Below, one piece after another: positions 1 to 9,045 of a DNA stretch of 64,000 bases. The notes beneath the pieces are model-generated. The model was not told the origin of the DNA. It searched no databases and saw only the letters and a list, made by a program, of their open reading frames with translations. The position numbers were made by a program, and so were the translations under genes. Within the stretch, counting starts at the first letter, position 1. Each line of letters opens with the position of its first letter. Origin of the DNA: Sedimenticola selenatireducens DSM 17993 (GTDB taxonomy: Bacteria > Pseudomonadota > Gammaproteobacteria > Chromatiales > Chromatiaceae); assembly GCF_000428045.1 (NCBI RefSeq), contig NZ_ATZE01000021.1, positions 62,001 through 126,000 on the forward strand, written 5' to 3'.

Positions 1-174
1 AACAACGCCGCTCTCTGTGATGAGATGTTCTCCGGTGGACGGATTCGGCTTCCTCCACAGGAATACATGCTAAGCAACAAGACCACAGTAGCTCTCCGCT
101 TGTTGGAAGAGAAAGCAGAGAATCTGGTTGTTCCTGGGTACATTGGGGAAGCGATAACGTGGATCAACGAGTAA
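1..174 (+). CDS. OLD-family (GajA-like) nuclease, 3' end only
   Basis: The window opens inside a plus-strand reading frame. The last 57 codons end in TAA at 172-174, overlapping the GTG start of the following helicase gene by 16 nt, which implies translational coupling. The tail, ending PGYIGEAITWINE, resembles the C-terminal end of the TOPRIM region of OLD-type ATP-dependent endonucleases, where such a helical segment is common. The stronger argument is context: class 2 OLD nucleases are typically followed directly by a UvrD-like helicase, as in Gabija (GajA-GajB). No ATPase or TOPRIM motif is visible because the rest lies outside the window, so the assignment leans on the neighbour. Confidence 0.5.
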   Translation, partial: NNAALCDEMFSGGRIRLPPQEYMLSNKTTVALRLLEEKAENLVVPGYIGEAITWINE

Positions 175-1190
175 TCCAGGCGGTTGCTGGATCAGGGAAA
201 ACCTCTCTCATTGTTGATTCCATCGACCCGAATAGGTCCCACCTAGTGGTTACCTACACGGATAACAACTACCGGAATTTGACAAATCGGATCATTCGTC
301 AGTATGGCGGCATTCCCGTAGGTACAAGGATTTACACGTACTTCTCTTTTCTGTACTCATTCTGTCTGAGACCACTAGTGGGCGACAAATATGGCCTGAG
401 AGGAATCAACTTTGATACGCCCCCTGATTTTACTCGTCGTCTCAAGCGCGATGACCTGCGCCATTATATTGACTCGAATGGGCGTATATATGCATCGCGA
501 ATGGCAAGTTTCATCATCAAGACCGGAATGGTCGAGGATGTGCGGAATAGGATCGCTAAATATTGTGATGTCGTGTTTGTAGATGAAGTTCAGGACTTCG
601 CAGGATACGATTTTAGCTTGTTACTAGACTTATGCGCAGGCAACACAGACGCTGTTTTTGTAGGGGATTTCTTCCAGCACACGTACGACACGAGTCGTGA
701 TGGTAACGTGAATAAAGGTCTTCACGACGACTACGACAAATACAAGAAATCCTTCGAAGATCGTGGCTTCGAGATAGACGAAACAACATTAAGAAAGAGT
801 TATCGGTGTAGCCAGACGACGTGTGAGTTTGTGTCGGACGAACTGGATATAGACATTGATAGTCATCACGAAAACAAAAGTCTGTTGGAATTCGTGGATA
901 ATGAAGGCTGGGCAGAGGCGATTTTTCACCAACCGCATACCGTAAAGTTGTTTTATCGGCTGCATAGGAGTTATGACTGTCTTTCAGATAACTGGGGTGC
1001 TTCCAAAGGGGTGGATGACTATGATTCTGTGTGTGTAGTCCTAAATATGAAAACGGAGAAGCTGTTGCGGAATGGACAGCTGGAGAAATTGCCCCCGATG
1101 ACAAGAAATAAACTATACGTTGCATGCACTCGCGCCCGGTCTGAGTTGTTTCTTGTGCCAGAGCGCTATTTCAAGAAGTTCAAGCGGTAG
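159..1190 (+). CDS. UvrD-like SF1 helicase, GajB-like
   Basis: A 343-residue minimal superfamily 1 helicase starting at GTG 159. Visible motifs in order: motif I AGSGKT (residues 10-15), motif II DEVQD (about 142-146), motif III GDFFQ (about 170), motif IV with RKSYRCS (about 213), a degenerate motif V around ASKGVDDYD, and motif VI YVACTRAR near the C terminus. The large 1B/2B insertions of UvrD/Rep are missing, as in GajB-type proteins. In Gabija the helicase partners an OLD nuclease (GajA) and is thought to sense DNA ends or nucleotide depletion during phage infection; this role is inferred from family and gene order. It overlaps the nuclease gene upstream and is 14 nt from the next gene. 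Base composition is lower in GC than the ICE backbone at 2.7 kb. Confidence 0.8.
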   Translation: MDQRVIQAVAGSGKTSLIVDSIDPNRSHLVVTYTDNNYRNLTNRIIRQYGGIPVGTRIYTYFSFLYSFCLRPLVGDKYGLRGINFDTPPDFTRRLKRDDLRHYIDSNGRIYASRMASFIIKTGMVEDVRNRIAKYCDVVFVDEVQDFAGYDFSLLLDLCAGNTDAVFVGDFFQHTYDTSRDGNVNKGLHDDYDKYKKSFEDRGFEIDETTLRKSYRCSQTTCEFVSDELDIDIDSHHENKSLLEFVDNEGWAEAIFHQPHTVKLFYRLHRSYDCLSDNWGASKGVDDYDSVCVVLNMKTEKLLRNGQLEKLPPMTRNKLYVACTRARSELFLVPERYFKKFKR

Positions 1191-1204
1191 GGGTGGAGAG
1201 GTAA

Positions 1205-2488
1205 ATGAGTGGCGCAGCTGGTTACGTACTTCTGCTTACATCGGAGAGGTTGGAGGCGTTAGAGGATAATAGATACTGGAATAACAGTTTTGCTGAGCCG
1301 GTCGATGAATTTTCGCATTGTCGTAGCCTGCCACTTATCTGTTTTATAGGTGATTCGGAAGGGAAGACAAAATACATCGGAGTAGGACGAAGAGGTGTTC
1401 GAGCAGGCACAGATCTTCGCAGGTTGAACGTTTATGACCTTCAAGAGTTTGAACCCAGCATCGACTTGTTTCCATTTATTGAACAAGTCTCACCGCAGCT
1501 TAAGTGGCGGCTAAGAAGCACGATTAAAAATGGGGGCTATGTAACTCAGAAACAATTTGCAGCGTTAATTGATGCAATCCTTGCCACAGATCATGCCCTT
1601 GGACAGTTGTTTAAGAAGTATTCGTCAGAACGCGAGAATAGGATAAGAAGCTTACCGGATAGAAGCAAACGGCAACTTGCCTTCCAGAAAGAGACACTTT
1701 CAACAGCACTAGCTTGTGCCAAAATTGATAGGAGCAGTTTGCAGGAGTGGGAACCGCCGGAAGAGGGGGGTGACCAGCCATCAAGTTTCCTCGATGGTCT
1801 TCCACAATCACGTCTTCGTGAAGATCAAATGGTAGTCAACGATATGAACAACGTACCTGGATTCTCTCGGGTGAGAGATATGGTCCAGGGAGCTGCGATT
1901 TTTGAGGGGGTAGATAGGACTAGGCTCACTGTTATACTGGCAAACCGACTACCATTAGAGCAGCTGACAGGTGCAGACTTAATTTATTTCAATGAAACAT
2001 TTAAATCCTTTGTTTTTGTGCAGTACAAGGCAATGGAACCAGGTTCTGCTGGTTCAGAACCAATATACCGGTTGCCAGATCAGCAGCTTGAAGATGAGAT
2101 ACTCCGCATGGACAAAATCGCTAAACAGCTTGCTGGTACCCAAGAACCAAATACGCCTGATGAATACCGTTTAGATTCGGCGCCATTCTACCTAAAACTG
2201 TGCTCGCGAATAGTTTTTAATCCTGATAGCACATCATTGGTGTCAGGAATGTACATACCCTTGACTCACTGGAAGTTACTTGAATCCGACAAGGGCCTTG
2301 TAGGTGAGCGAGGTGGACGAGGGGTAACGTTTAGAAATATCAAACGGCATATCACGAACTCACAGTTCATTGACCTGGTGTCTAACGCATGGATCGGCAC
2401 GACACCCTGCGAATCAGAAATTCTTGAAGTCCTAGTAAAGCATACAATTCAAGAAGGCCGCGCTGTAATGGTGGCTGTAAAACTATAG
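1205..2488 (+). CDS. Unknown protein, third gene of defence-like operon
   Basis: A 427-residue protein I do not recognise. It begins at ATG 1205, 14 nt after the helicase stop, with GAGAGG as ribosome binding site, so it is almost certainly cotranscribed with the OLD-like nuclease and the helicase. No signal peptide or membrane segment is visible. The N-terminal 110 residues contain a Gly/Arg-rich stretch (GVGRRGVRAG) following IGDSEGKTKYI, which could be a small nucleic-acid-binding or nuclease-like fold. The middle, about residues 140-215, is charged and helical. The C-terminal half shows no motif I can name. It is not a usual Gabija component, so it may be an accessory effector or regulator. 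Function unknown. Confidence 0.75.
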   Translation: MSGAAGYVLLLTSERLEALEDNRYWNNSFAEPVDEFSHCRSLPLICFIGDSEGKTKYIGVGRRGVRAGTDLRRLNVYDLQEFEPSIDLFPFIEQVSPQLKWRLRSTIKNGGYVTQKQFAALIDAILATDHALGQLFKKYSSERENRIRSLPDRSKRQLAFQKETLSTALACAKIDRSSLQEWEPPEEGGDQPSSFLDGLPQSRLREDQMVVNDMNNVPGFSRVRDMVQGAAIFEGVDRTRLTVILANRLPLEQLTGADLIYFNETFKSFVFVQYKAMEPGSAGSEPIYRLPDQQLEDEILRMDKIAKQLAGTQEPNTPDEYRLDSAPFYLKLCSRIVFNPDSTSLVSGMYIPLTHWKLLESDKGLVGERGGRGVTFRNIKRHITNSQFIDLVSNAWIGTTPCESEILEVLVKHTIQEGRAVMVAVKL

Positions 2489-2684
2489 TAAAAGGGACGG
2501 ATTTATTTTCTACAGACAAGACGGGTGTCGAAATGAACGTCTGCTCTTGGATGGTTTCAGCCAGTGATGCTGGTTAAACGAATGTTTCTTATTGGCCGTT
2601 TGACATAGCCAATAGTCTGAATGGCTGCCCGCATTGAAGAGTAAACATTTTCAGAGTGAGAATGGGGGTACTCCGATATCCACC
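2489..2684. other. Junction between defence insert and ICE backbone
   Basis: 196 nt without a gene, between the convergent ends of the plus-strand defence operon and the minus-strand transfer operon. Composition shifts from moderate to high GC just after 2690. I see no strong hairpin with a T tract and no obvious repeat. The edge of the insertion probably lies here. Confidence 0.4.
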
Positions 2685-5426
2685 TTAACCTTCACGATCC
2701 TGCGCAATCCGCTCCGCAACGATATACACCGCCTCCAGCTCACTACATCCCCGCTCGCGCATGATGGCAGCCCGCTCCGCCTTCTCGTGCTTCTCGGTCA
2801 TGGCAAGTGCCAGGGATAACGGCGGTGGCACATTGCGGAACAGGGCTTCCAGGTTGTCGGAGAGCACCACGCCCTCGACGTACTTGCCGGGTTCCTTGCG
2901 GGCCGAGAGCAGCAGGCTGCGCTGCACCTCGCTCAGGTCCTTGAAGCGGGAGATCTGCTCGACCTCTTCCTTGGGCATGACCAGGCAGAGCCACCACTCC
3001 ATCATGTTGAGCATCTTGCGGCTGGCGTTGGGGAAGTCCTCCAGGTTCTGGGTGGCGATCCAGAACCAGGCGCCGAGCTTGCGCCACATCTTGGTGATTT
3101 TGACCACGTAACGGGCCAGCAAGGGGTTGGTGGTGATGATGTGGCCCTCGTCGGTCACCACCAAGGTGGGCCGGGCGTCGTGCTGGTGACGTTCCACCAG
3201 GTCGTTGATGTGGCTCATCATGGAGATATAGGCCACGGTGAGTTGATCCTCATAGCCTTCGCGTGCCAGGATGCCCATCTCCAGGAGGGTGACATCGGCC
3301 TCTGGCCAGGGGGTGCCGGGCCGGTTGAAGAAGTGGCCGGCGAGCCCGGAACAGAACAGCGCCATGCCGTCGCCCATCTCAATCGCCCGGTTGCGCCGGT
3401 GCTCGGGCAGGCTCTGATCCTGACCGATGGTGTGCAGGGCGTGGACCACGTCTTGGGTGATGACCTGGGCTCGCCCGCTCTCCTTGACCGTCTTGGCGGC
3501 CAGGAAGATGGCGTTACGGATCAGCAACCGGTCGGCCCGGCTTATGCGGGCATCTTCGCGCTCATCGCCGCCGGTGATCATGATGCGGGCGGCGATCTCC
3601 ATCTCGCCCAGGACGTCACGGCTACCCCCCTCCTCCTCAGCCTCTTCGTCGTCATCGATCAGCTCATCCGGCGCCTTGGCGAGACGCACCCGGTGCTCCT
3701 TGTCCAGCACCCGGATGGCATCGGCGAACGGTGGCAGACTGACATCCTCATTGGGGTTCAGGGTCACCTGGTTGACGGTGACGCCGTGGGCCTGGAAGTG
3801 TTGTCCCAACAGCGTGAACGAACCGCCCGCCTCGATGATGAAGATGCGCGGGCGATAGATCGCGGTCATCTGTTGCAGCAGGTAGACCAAAAGCGCCGAT
3901 TTGCCTGCCCCGGTGGGACCGAGGATCAGCATGTGGGCGTTTTTCTTACGATCTTCCCGGTGCAGCGGGTCAAAGGTCAGGGGTTCCGCGCCACGGTTGA
4001 AGAACACCAGCCCCGGGTGGCCGGTGCCCTTCGATCGGCCATACAGGGGCAGCAGGTTCGCGGCATGGCTGGAGAAGACCAACCGCGAGCGGCGACTGCT
4101 CCTGTCCAGGGCGACATCATAGGCCATGGGCAGGTTGCGGATGTAGCTGTCGAGCGTCAGCAGATCGGCCTCCTGCAGGATCGGTTGCAGACCGTTGGGA
4201 AGCAGCAAGGCGTTCAGTTGGTTGACGTTGGCACGCAGTGCTCTGGCATGCTCGCCGCGCAGGTAGAAGGCGATGCTCACCGGGTAGAGCTTGTTGCCCT
4301 GCGCCATCTCCCGCTCCACGAGTTCCGCATCCTCGCGCGTCAGCGCCGCCTCGGCCGAGCCCCCCACGGCGGCCCGTTTGACCTGGGCGATGTGATTGCG
4401 GGTAAAGTCCTGTGGCCTGAGCGTCAGGGTCAGCACCATCACGGTGTGTTCGGGCAGTCGATCGAACAAGGAGAAGACATGGTCACCGGCCTCACGCTCG
4501 GCGGTCATGTGACCCACCGCCGGCGCCCGCCGTAGTCCTTGAATCGTGACCAGGGTGTGCGGCAGTCCATCAAACCACCAGGTGGCGGTTGCATTGTCCG
4601 AGCGTGGCATGCTGAGGGTGAACCGTTCGGCCAGGTCATAACCGAACGGAAGCTCCTCGTCACCGGGATAGGGAGCGATCTCCAGCAGCTTGTCGGGATC
4701 GCCATCCGCGATCTCGGGTTTCGGGTTGAACCACTTGAGCAGCCACTCGTAGAGATCCTTACCGGTGGCTCGCCGCACACGGATACCGGCCGAGGCCAGC
4801 GCCGCAGTCCACTTGATCGCCACATCGTTCATCGCCTCTTCCACCTCAACCGCCGGCGGCATCTTGCCCTTCACCTTCAACCGGCGATAGAGCGTGGCGC
4901 GGACCCGGCGCACCTGCCCGCGCCAGTGGGTGCCGGTTACCGCGGTATCCTCGAACAACCCACCGGGACGGGTGATCCGCGCCAGATGCTGGGCAAAGGT
5001 CGCCTGAAAGTGCCGGGTGAAGGGGGTCTCCTGGACACTCGGTTGCGCATAGCCCGCCACCTCCTTCTGAAACGCCTGCAGGCTCGGCTCATCCTGCACA
5101 TAGACCTGCAGGATCCAGGGCGCCTCGTCCTCCTCGGGTATGGCATCGCTGAGTGCCGTCTGGATTGCGTCGCGCAATTGCGTCATGAACTGGGGGGTGC
5201 GGGCCTCGGTGCCCGCGGGCTGGATTTCGAACAAGGCACCCACGCTGACGCCATCCTCCAGCAGGAAGGTGCGGCTGTTGGGGTCGTAATCGACCCAGGG
5301 CAAAAGATCGGTAAAGGAAGGTGGCCGGGCATAAAGCCGCTTGACCGCCGCCAGGGTCACCGGTGCTTCCGCCCTATCCTGATGCCTGTCCGATGGCTTG
5401 CCTGACACGGATTTCTGCCCGCTCAT
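2685..5426 (-). CDS. Conjugative transfer ATPase, TraC type (PFL_4706 family)
   Basis: A 913-residue cytoplasmic ATPase energising assembly of the mating-pair type IV secretion channel (VirB4/TraC class; corresponds to TIGR03744 as I recall it). Walker A GPTGAGKS is near residue 500 and Walker B with VVTDEGH near 760, followed by the TQN motif (WIATQNLEDF) usual in VirB4-like ATPases. The N-terminal 450 residues form the usual TraC-like domain. It is the last gene of the minus-strand T4SS operon in this window; its ATG overlaps the TGA of the lipoprotein gene upstream (ATGA, 5423-5426). High GC and codon use match the rest of the backbone. Length is normal for the family and no defect is seen. 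Confidence 0.93.
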   Translation of the reverse strand: MSGQKSVSGKPSDRHQDRAEAPVTLAAVKRLYARPPSFTDLLPWVDYDPNSRTFLLEDGVSVGALFEIQPAGTEARTPQFMTQLRDAIQTALSDAIPEEDEAPWILQVYVQDEPSLQAFQKEVAGYAQPSVQETPFTRHFQATFAQHLARITRPGGLFEDTAVTGTHWRGQVRRVRATLYRRLKVKGKMPPAVEVEEAMNDVAIKWTAALASAGIRVRRATGKDLYEWLLKWFNPKPEIADGDPDKLLEIAPYPGDEELPFGYDLAERFTLSMPRSDNATATWWFDGLPHTLVTIQGLRRAPAVGHMTAEREAGDHVFSLFDRLPEHTVMVLTLTLRPQDFTRNHIAQVKRAAVGGSAEAALTREDAELVEREMAQGNKLYPVSIAFYLRGEHARALRANVNQLNALLLPNGLQPILQEADLLTLDSYIRNLPMAYDVALDRSSRRSRLVFSSHAANLLPLYGRSKGTGHPGLVFFNRGAEPLTFDPLHREDRKKNAHMLILGPTGAGKSALLVYLLQQMTAIYRPRIFIIEAGGSFTLLGQHFQAHGVTVNQVTLNPNEDVSLPPFADAIRVLDKEHRVRLAKAPDELIDDDEEAEEEGGSRDVLGEMEIAARIMITGGDEREDARISRADRLLIRNAIFLAAKTVKESGRAQVITQDVVHALHTIGQDQSLPEHRRNRAIEMGDGMALFCSGLAGHFFNRPGTPWPEADVTLLEMGILAREGYEDQLTVAYISMMSHINDLVERHQHDARPTLVVTDEGHIITTNPLLARYVVKITKMWRKLGAWFWIATQNLEDFPNASRKMLNMMEWWLCLVMPKEEVEQISRFKDLSEVQRSLLLSARKEPGKYVEGVVLSDNLEALFRNVPPPLSLALAMTEKHEKAERAAIMRERGCSELEAVYIVAERIAQDREG

Positions 5427-5839
5427 TGCTGCTGTCGCCTGGCGGGCACCTCACCCGGCAGCACGTACTCGATCCGCTCATACAGGGGGAAGGTGGTCAC
5501 ATAGCCGGGTACCGGTGCCGACTCCTCCCCCGCCAGGTGCGGAAACAGATACATCACCAGGGTCGGATTCGGCAGCCGGGGGAAGATGACATCGATCTCG
5601 TCGTACGCCTCCCGGGTGTAGCCGTGCAGCGAGCCGTCCCTATCGACGACGGGACGCTCCCCCAGCGCCTCACGCAGGGTCAGGGGGTCGCGCGCGCCCA
5701 TCTCCTGGATGTGTTGCTGGTAGATCGTCTGCATCGACGGGCCGTCCTGGGGCAACACGGCGTCCTTGGTGCTGGCACAGCCGCCCAGCACCAGGCTAAT
5801 CCAGCCGAGCACGCTGATAAGGATCGATGGTTTGTGCAT
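5423..5839 (-). CDS. T4SS lipoprotein, TIGR03751 type (TraV-like position)
   Basis: A 138-residue predicted outer membrane lipoprotein. The signal peptide ends in the lipobox LGGC (Cys about 21), followed by ASTKD. It holds the TraV/VirB7-like place between the TraB-like and TraC-like genes, and presumably anchors the core complex in the outer membrane. Its start lies 44 nt inside the 3' end of the TraB-like gene and its TGA overlaps the TraC start, so translation is coupled at both ends. Assignment rests on lipobox, length and gene order. Confidence 0.85.
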   Translation of the reverse strand: MHKPSILISVLGWISLVLGGCASTKDAVLPQDGPSMQTIYQQHIQEMGARDPLTLREALGERPVVDRDGSLHGYTREAYDEIDVIFPRLPNPTLVMYLFPHLAGEESAPVPGYVTTFPLYERIEYVLPGEVPARRQQQ

Positions 5840-7187
5840 GATGGAGTCTCCTACCTTTGAGATCGAGATCGATCGGGAGCTCGACGTCTACGTGGATGGC
5901 AATGCGGGTACCGGCCGGCACGAACACGGCATCGAAGCTCTGGGACTGCCGCTCCGCGAGCCACTTGGCTACCTCGTCACTGCCGCCGGCGAGGGTCTTG
6001 CCGAGCACGAAGGTGCCGCTGTTGCCGGTAACGCTGTTGGTCACCGCGCCGCTCTCGCTGACGACCGATGTGGTCTCGGCCGCGGCCGCCGCATCGGCCG
6101 CCGCCTGAATGGCCATCACGCCGATACGCTGGGTGAGAAAAGCGGGGGCGTTGGTTTTGCGTTCGCCGCTGATACAGGGGATACCCTGCGGGTCCGAGAT
6201 CCAGCCCAGGGATCGGTCATTGCCCCCGGCCCGAGCACCCTGCTCATCACTGGAGACGGTGCGGATGGTGCCGTCATCGAAGACGAAAGTGACCGAGTCG
6301 AGCCGCCCGGTCACACAGGAGAGGGTCCAATCCCCAATGGCCGTGCCACTCCACACCATGCCCTGCACCCCGGGCACGGTGAGACCGTTGGCGGCCAGGT
6401 TGTCGGCACCGGTGATCACCTTGAACGGCATCGGGTCACGTACCTGGCCCTGTACCGGCACCCGGCCCACCAGGGCGGTCATGGCCGTTGAGCCGATCAG
6501 GGTGGCATTGCGTGGCACGGTGTAGACGGGATGCAGCCGGTCCAGCTCCCGGGCGATCTGGCCGGTCTGCTCACTGACATCATTCAGCGCTTTGCGGGTG
6601 GACTGGTGGACCGGTTGCAGCAGGCCGTTGCCGTTGGTGCCAGACACATCGTCATCGATGGCATCCAGCGGATCTATCCAGACCACGCTAGCAGATGGCG
6701 CTACCCCACCCCCATCGAAGCCCAGGCCGACCGGAATATCGTTGGCGCCCGCGGTTGGCTTCACCTGGGATAGGGATTGTGACAAGGCATCCATGCGCGC
6801 GGTCAGCGAGGACAACACACCGGAATCCAGCCGCTGGCGGGCCGCCTGATCATGCTCGCGCGACAACAGATCCCGTTTCACGCGGGTGGCCACGTTCTCC
6901 TCGATCTGGGCGCGACTGCTCAGCAACTCGCGGTTCTCATTGCGCAGTGAGGTGTTGTCCTGGCGTAGGGCCTCGACCTCAGCGGTCATCGCCGCCACGT
7001 TCGCAGTCAGGGTCTTGATGGTGTCGGCCGGCGTATCCGCATCCGGCACCGGTGCCTGCGGTACCGCATCCAGCACTGCCGGATCGTGCGGCCCGCTGGT
7101 GCAGGACTTGAGGGTGACGAACAGCAACATCAGCACCACGACACCGGCAAGGAGGGGTAACAGTCGATTGCTGGTTGCTAGGGCCAT
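5796..7187 (-). CDS. T4SS core protein, TIGR03752 type (TraB/VirB10-like)
   Basis: A 463-residue inner membrane-anchored protein. A hydrophobic segment (about residues 8-27) is followed by a Pro/Asp-rich stretch and a coiled coil (about 55-140), then a beta-rich C-terminal domain typical of TraB/VirB10 proteins, which span the periplasm and gate the outer membrane pore. The segment GTNGNGLLQP precedes the C-terminal domain. It is 9 nt downstream of the TraK-like gene and overlaps the lipoprotein gene. The order TraE-TraK-TraB-TraV-TraC matches F/SXT-type systems. Confidence 0.9.
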   Translation of the reverse strand: MALATSNRLLPLLAGVVVLMLLFVTLKSCTSGPHDPAVLDAVPQAPVPDADTPADTIKTLTANVAAMTAEVEALRQDNTSLRNENRELLSSRAQIEENVATRVKRDLLSREHDQAARQRLDSGVLSSLTARMDALSQSLSQVKPTAGANDIPVGLGFDGGGVAPSASVVWIDPLDAIDDDVSGTNGNGLLQPVHQSTRKALNDVSEQTGQIARELDRLHPVYTVPRNATLIGSTAMTALVGRVPVQGQVRDPMPFKVITGADNLAANGLTVPGVQGMVWSGTAIGDWTLSCVTGRLDSVTFVFDDGTIRTVSSDEQGARAGGNDRSLGWISDPQGIPCISGERKTNAPAFLTQRIGVMAIQAAADAAAAAETTSVVSESGAVTNSVTGNSGTFVLGKTLAGGSDEVAKWLAERQSQSFDAVFVPAGTRIAIHVDVELPIDLDLKGRRLHHAQTIDPYQRARLD

Positions 7188-7196
7188 GAGTCCCCC

Positions 7197-8015
7197 CTAG
7201 CGCGAGGCCGCGAACGGCCGGGCCGAAATCAGGTAGACGGCCGTGGTGTCCGCCTCACTGCCGGCGGCCAACAGGCGGTTGTGCTGAAAGGTCGCGGTCA
7301 GCCAGGTGCCGCGCAGGTCGCGTGGATCCAGTATCTGCGGTCGATCGGTACGGTTGGTCAGTTTAAGCGCCGTGACAAACAGACCCCCGGCGCGCCAAGC
7401 CACCAAGGGGGTGGCGTCAACCATACCACCGCGCAACAGGCTGACCGGGTCACGGGTTACCGGCACCCGCACGATACCCGGCAGATCCCGAAGGAGGCGC
7501 GCGGGTGCATAGAGCTGTTGGGCGGCGAAGCGGGTCAAGGCCACATAGCTGTAGTTCACGGTTGAGACGTCACGCGCGACAGGTGGTGCTGCCGGGTCTT
7601 CCCTACTCTTACCAGCCTCTTTCACGAACAGCCGCAGGGGATGGGACTGGCCACCCGTCTCCGACGCCGACACATCGAACAGATAGAGCGGCCCTCCATC
7701 GAGGGTGCGCAGCATGATCCGGGTGGTGTCGAAGGGTGCGCTGGCCAGGAAATAGACCGTGCCATTGACGCTCTGAGTGCGCAACAGTGGCTGCAGGGAC
7801 GCCGGCAGGCCGACCTTGACTGATCCCGGAAAATGCACCCATCGCTCCTCGCCCACCTTGAGGTCGAGCCGGATGGGAGTCTTGTCCCACTCGATGCGCT
7901 CAATGGCACCCATCTCGGCATGGGCGATCGACTCTATCAGCAGCAGACCAATACCAATCCAGAGAACAAGGCGCTGTGTGAGAAAAATGGATTTGCGGGC
8001 ATTGGTTGAACGCAT
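7197..8015 (-). CDS. T4SS secretin-like protein, TIGR03749 type (TraK-like)
   Basis: A 272-residue secreted protein with an N-terminal signal peptide (hydrophobic residues about 14-30, cleavage near SIAHA-EM). The mature part is beta-rich (RIEWDKTPIRLDLKVGEE), as in TraK/VirB9-like proteins of the outer membrane core. It lies 18 nt after the TraE-like gene and 9 nt before the TraB-like gene in the same operon. No motif beyond family resemblance and order can be cited. Confidence 0.88.
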   Translation of the reverse strand: MRSTNARKSIFLTQRLVLWIGIGLLLIESIAHAEMGAIERIEWDKTPIRLDLKVGEERWVHFPGSVKVGLPASLQPLLRTQSVNGTVYFLASAPFDTTRIMLRTLDGGPLYLFDVSASETGGQSHPLRLFVKEAGKSREDPAAPPVARDVSTVNYSYVALTRFAAQQLYAPARLLRDLPGIVRVPVTRDPVSLLRGGMVDATPLVAWRAGGLFVTALKLTNRTDRPQILDPRDLRGTWLTATFQHNRLLAAGSEADTTAVYLISARPFAASR

Positions 8016-8033
8016 AGATTGATCCCTGTTCTG

Positions 8034-8687
8034 TCAGTGGCCTTTCCCGGGCTCATCAGCGAGCTCGGCCCCGCTCAGCCGCCGTGGACCGGTCGCGCCA
8101 TAGCCATCCAGCGCCAGTCCCCAGGGATTGGTCTCCGGATCGACCGAGAGGCGCACCACACGCAAGGGGTAACGGATGGTCGTCTTCTTCACCGTCATTC
8201 CCTTTACCGACTCGAAAAGATCCAGATCCAGCCACACCACCCAGACACCGGGCGCCAGCACATCCACCCGCCGCTCCTCATAGCCATGGTCGGGCACCTC
8301 CTGAACACCGCGCACCCGGTAGGCCAGCTCGCCCTGCCGGCCTTTCAGCTCCATATCGGCGATGAGGTCGGCCCGGTAACGGGGCGTCACATAGGGCGCA
8401 ATGCGAAATATCGCCTTACCATAATCCCTCGCTCCGTCGTCGGGCCAACGATTGACCTGTTGGAAGATATAGAAGGCAAAGGCGTAGACGTTGGCCGCAG
8501 GCACTTCGTCAACGGCCAGGGTCGCCCCGGAGCGCAGATCCGGTGGCACGTGCACCGTCAGGTAACGGGAGGACTGACTCCAACCGAACCACAGCGCCAG
8601 GATGACGATGATCTGCAGACCGATAATGGTCCACAGCGACCGCAGATGCGCACGCACGTTATCGATCTCGTAGCGGTAACGGCGCAC
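8034..8687 (-). CDS. T4SS membrane protein, TIGR03746 type (TraE-like)
   Basis: A 217-residue inner membrane protein with one N-terminal transmembrane helix (IIGLQIIVILALWFG, about residues 20-38) and a periplasmic beta-rich domain containing RVVRLSVDPETNPWGL. I place the start at GTG 8687, preceded by GGAGG at a good distance. The longer frame to 8756 would run far into the TraL-like gene, and even with GTG 8687 the two overlap by 29 nt. It corresponds to TraE/VirB8-type scaffold proteins by position and topology. Confidence 0.88.
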   Translation of the reverse strand: MRRYRYEIDNVRAHLRSLWTIIGLQIIVILALWFGWSQSSRYLTVHVPPDLRSGATLAVDEVPAANVYAFAFYIFQQVNRWPDDGARDYGKAIFRIAPYVTPRYRADLIADMELKGRQGELAYRVRGVQEVPDHGYEERRVDVLAPGVWVVWLDLDLFESVKGMTVKKTTIRYPLRVVRLSVDPETNPWGLALDGYGATGPRRLSGAELADEPGKGH

Positions 8688-9039
8688 GCCGGCTCCTCCC
8701 GATATCCCAGGCGCCACTGCGACGGATGAATGGAGATCGGCGCAAGCCGATGTCATCCAGTCGAATGGCGATCCGCTGCTGGTAATACCCCTCCGGTCGG
8801 CCGCGCTTGAGACGCTGAAACAGACCCGCCGTCACGACAACCGTGGCGACCACGCCGACCCCGGCAATGCCGAAACCCATGGTGACCGCGCCCATCAACC
8901 CTGCCAGGAGGAGGCTGACAGGCAGCCAGATGAGCGCGGCCACGCCAACGATCATGCCCAACTCGGATGACGAACAGCCCTTGAAAATGGCCGGTTCCGC
9001 GTTGAGCCGATTGGCCAGTATGTCGTCACGATCAGGCAT
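8659..9039 (-). CDS. T4SS membrane protein, TIGR03750 type (TraL-like)
   Basis: A 126-residue protein with two adjacent transmembrane helices (about residues 29-75, separated by a Gly-rich turn), the topology of TraL/VirB3-like proteins. The N terminus MPDRDDILANRLNAEPAIFKG is the kind of cytoplasmic head seen in this family. The C-terminal basic region (RRSPFIRRSG, SRRAPLPLRDR) overlaps the start of the TraE-like gene by 29 nt. It is 6 nt from the preceding gene. Confidence 0.88.
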   Translation of the reverse strand: MPDRDDILANRLNAEPAIFKGCSSSELGMIVGVAALIWLPVSLLLAGLMGAVTMGFGIAGVGVVATVVVTAGLFQRLKRGRPEGYYQQRIAIRLDDIGLRRSPFIRRSGAWDIGRSRRAPLPLRDR

Positions 9040-9045
9040 GGACGG

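Noticed and set aside
3141-5405. Long plus-strand open frames opposite the TraC-type gene (3141-4535, 4539-5405)
   Set aside because: They are antisense shadows of a high-GC gene with clear ATPase motifs; their proteins show no domain and Gly/Val/His/Gln-rich composition typical of antisense frames.
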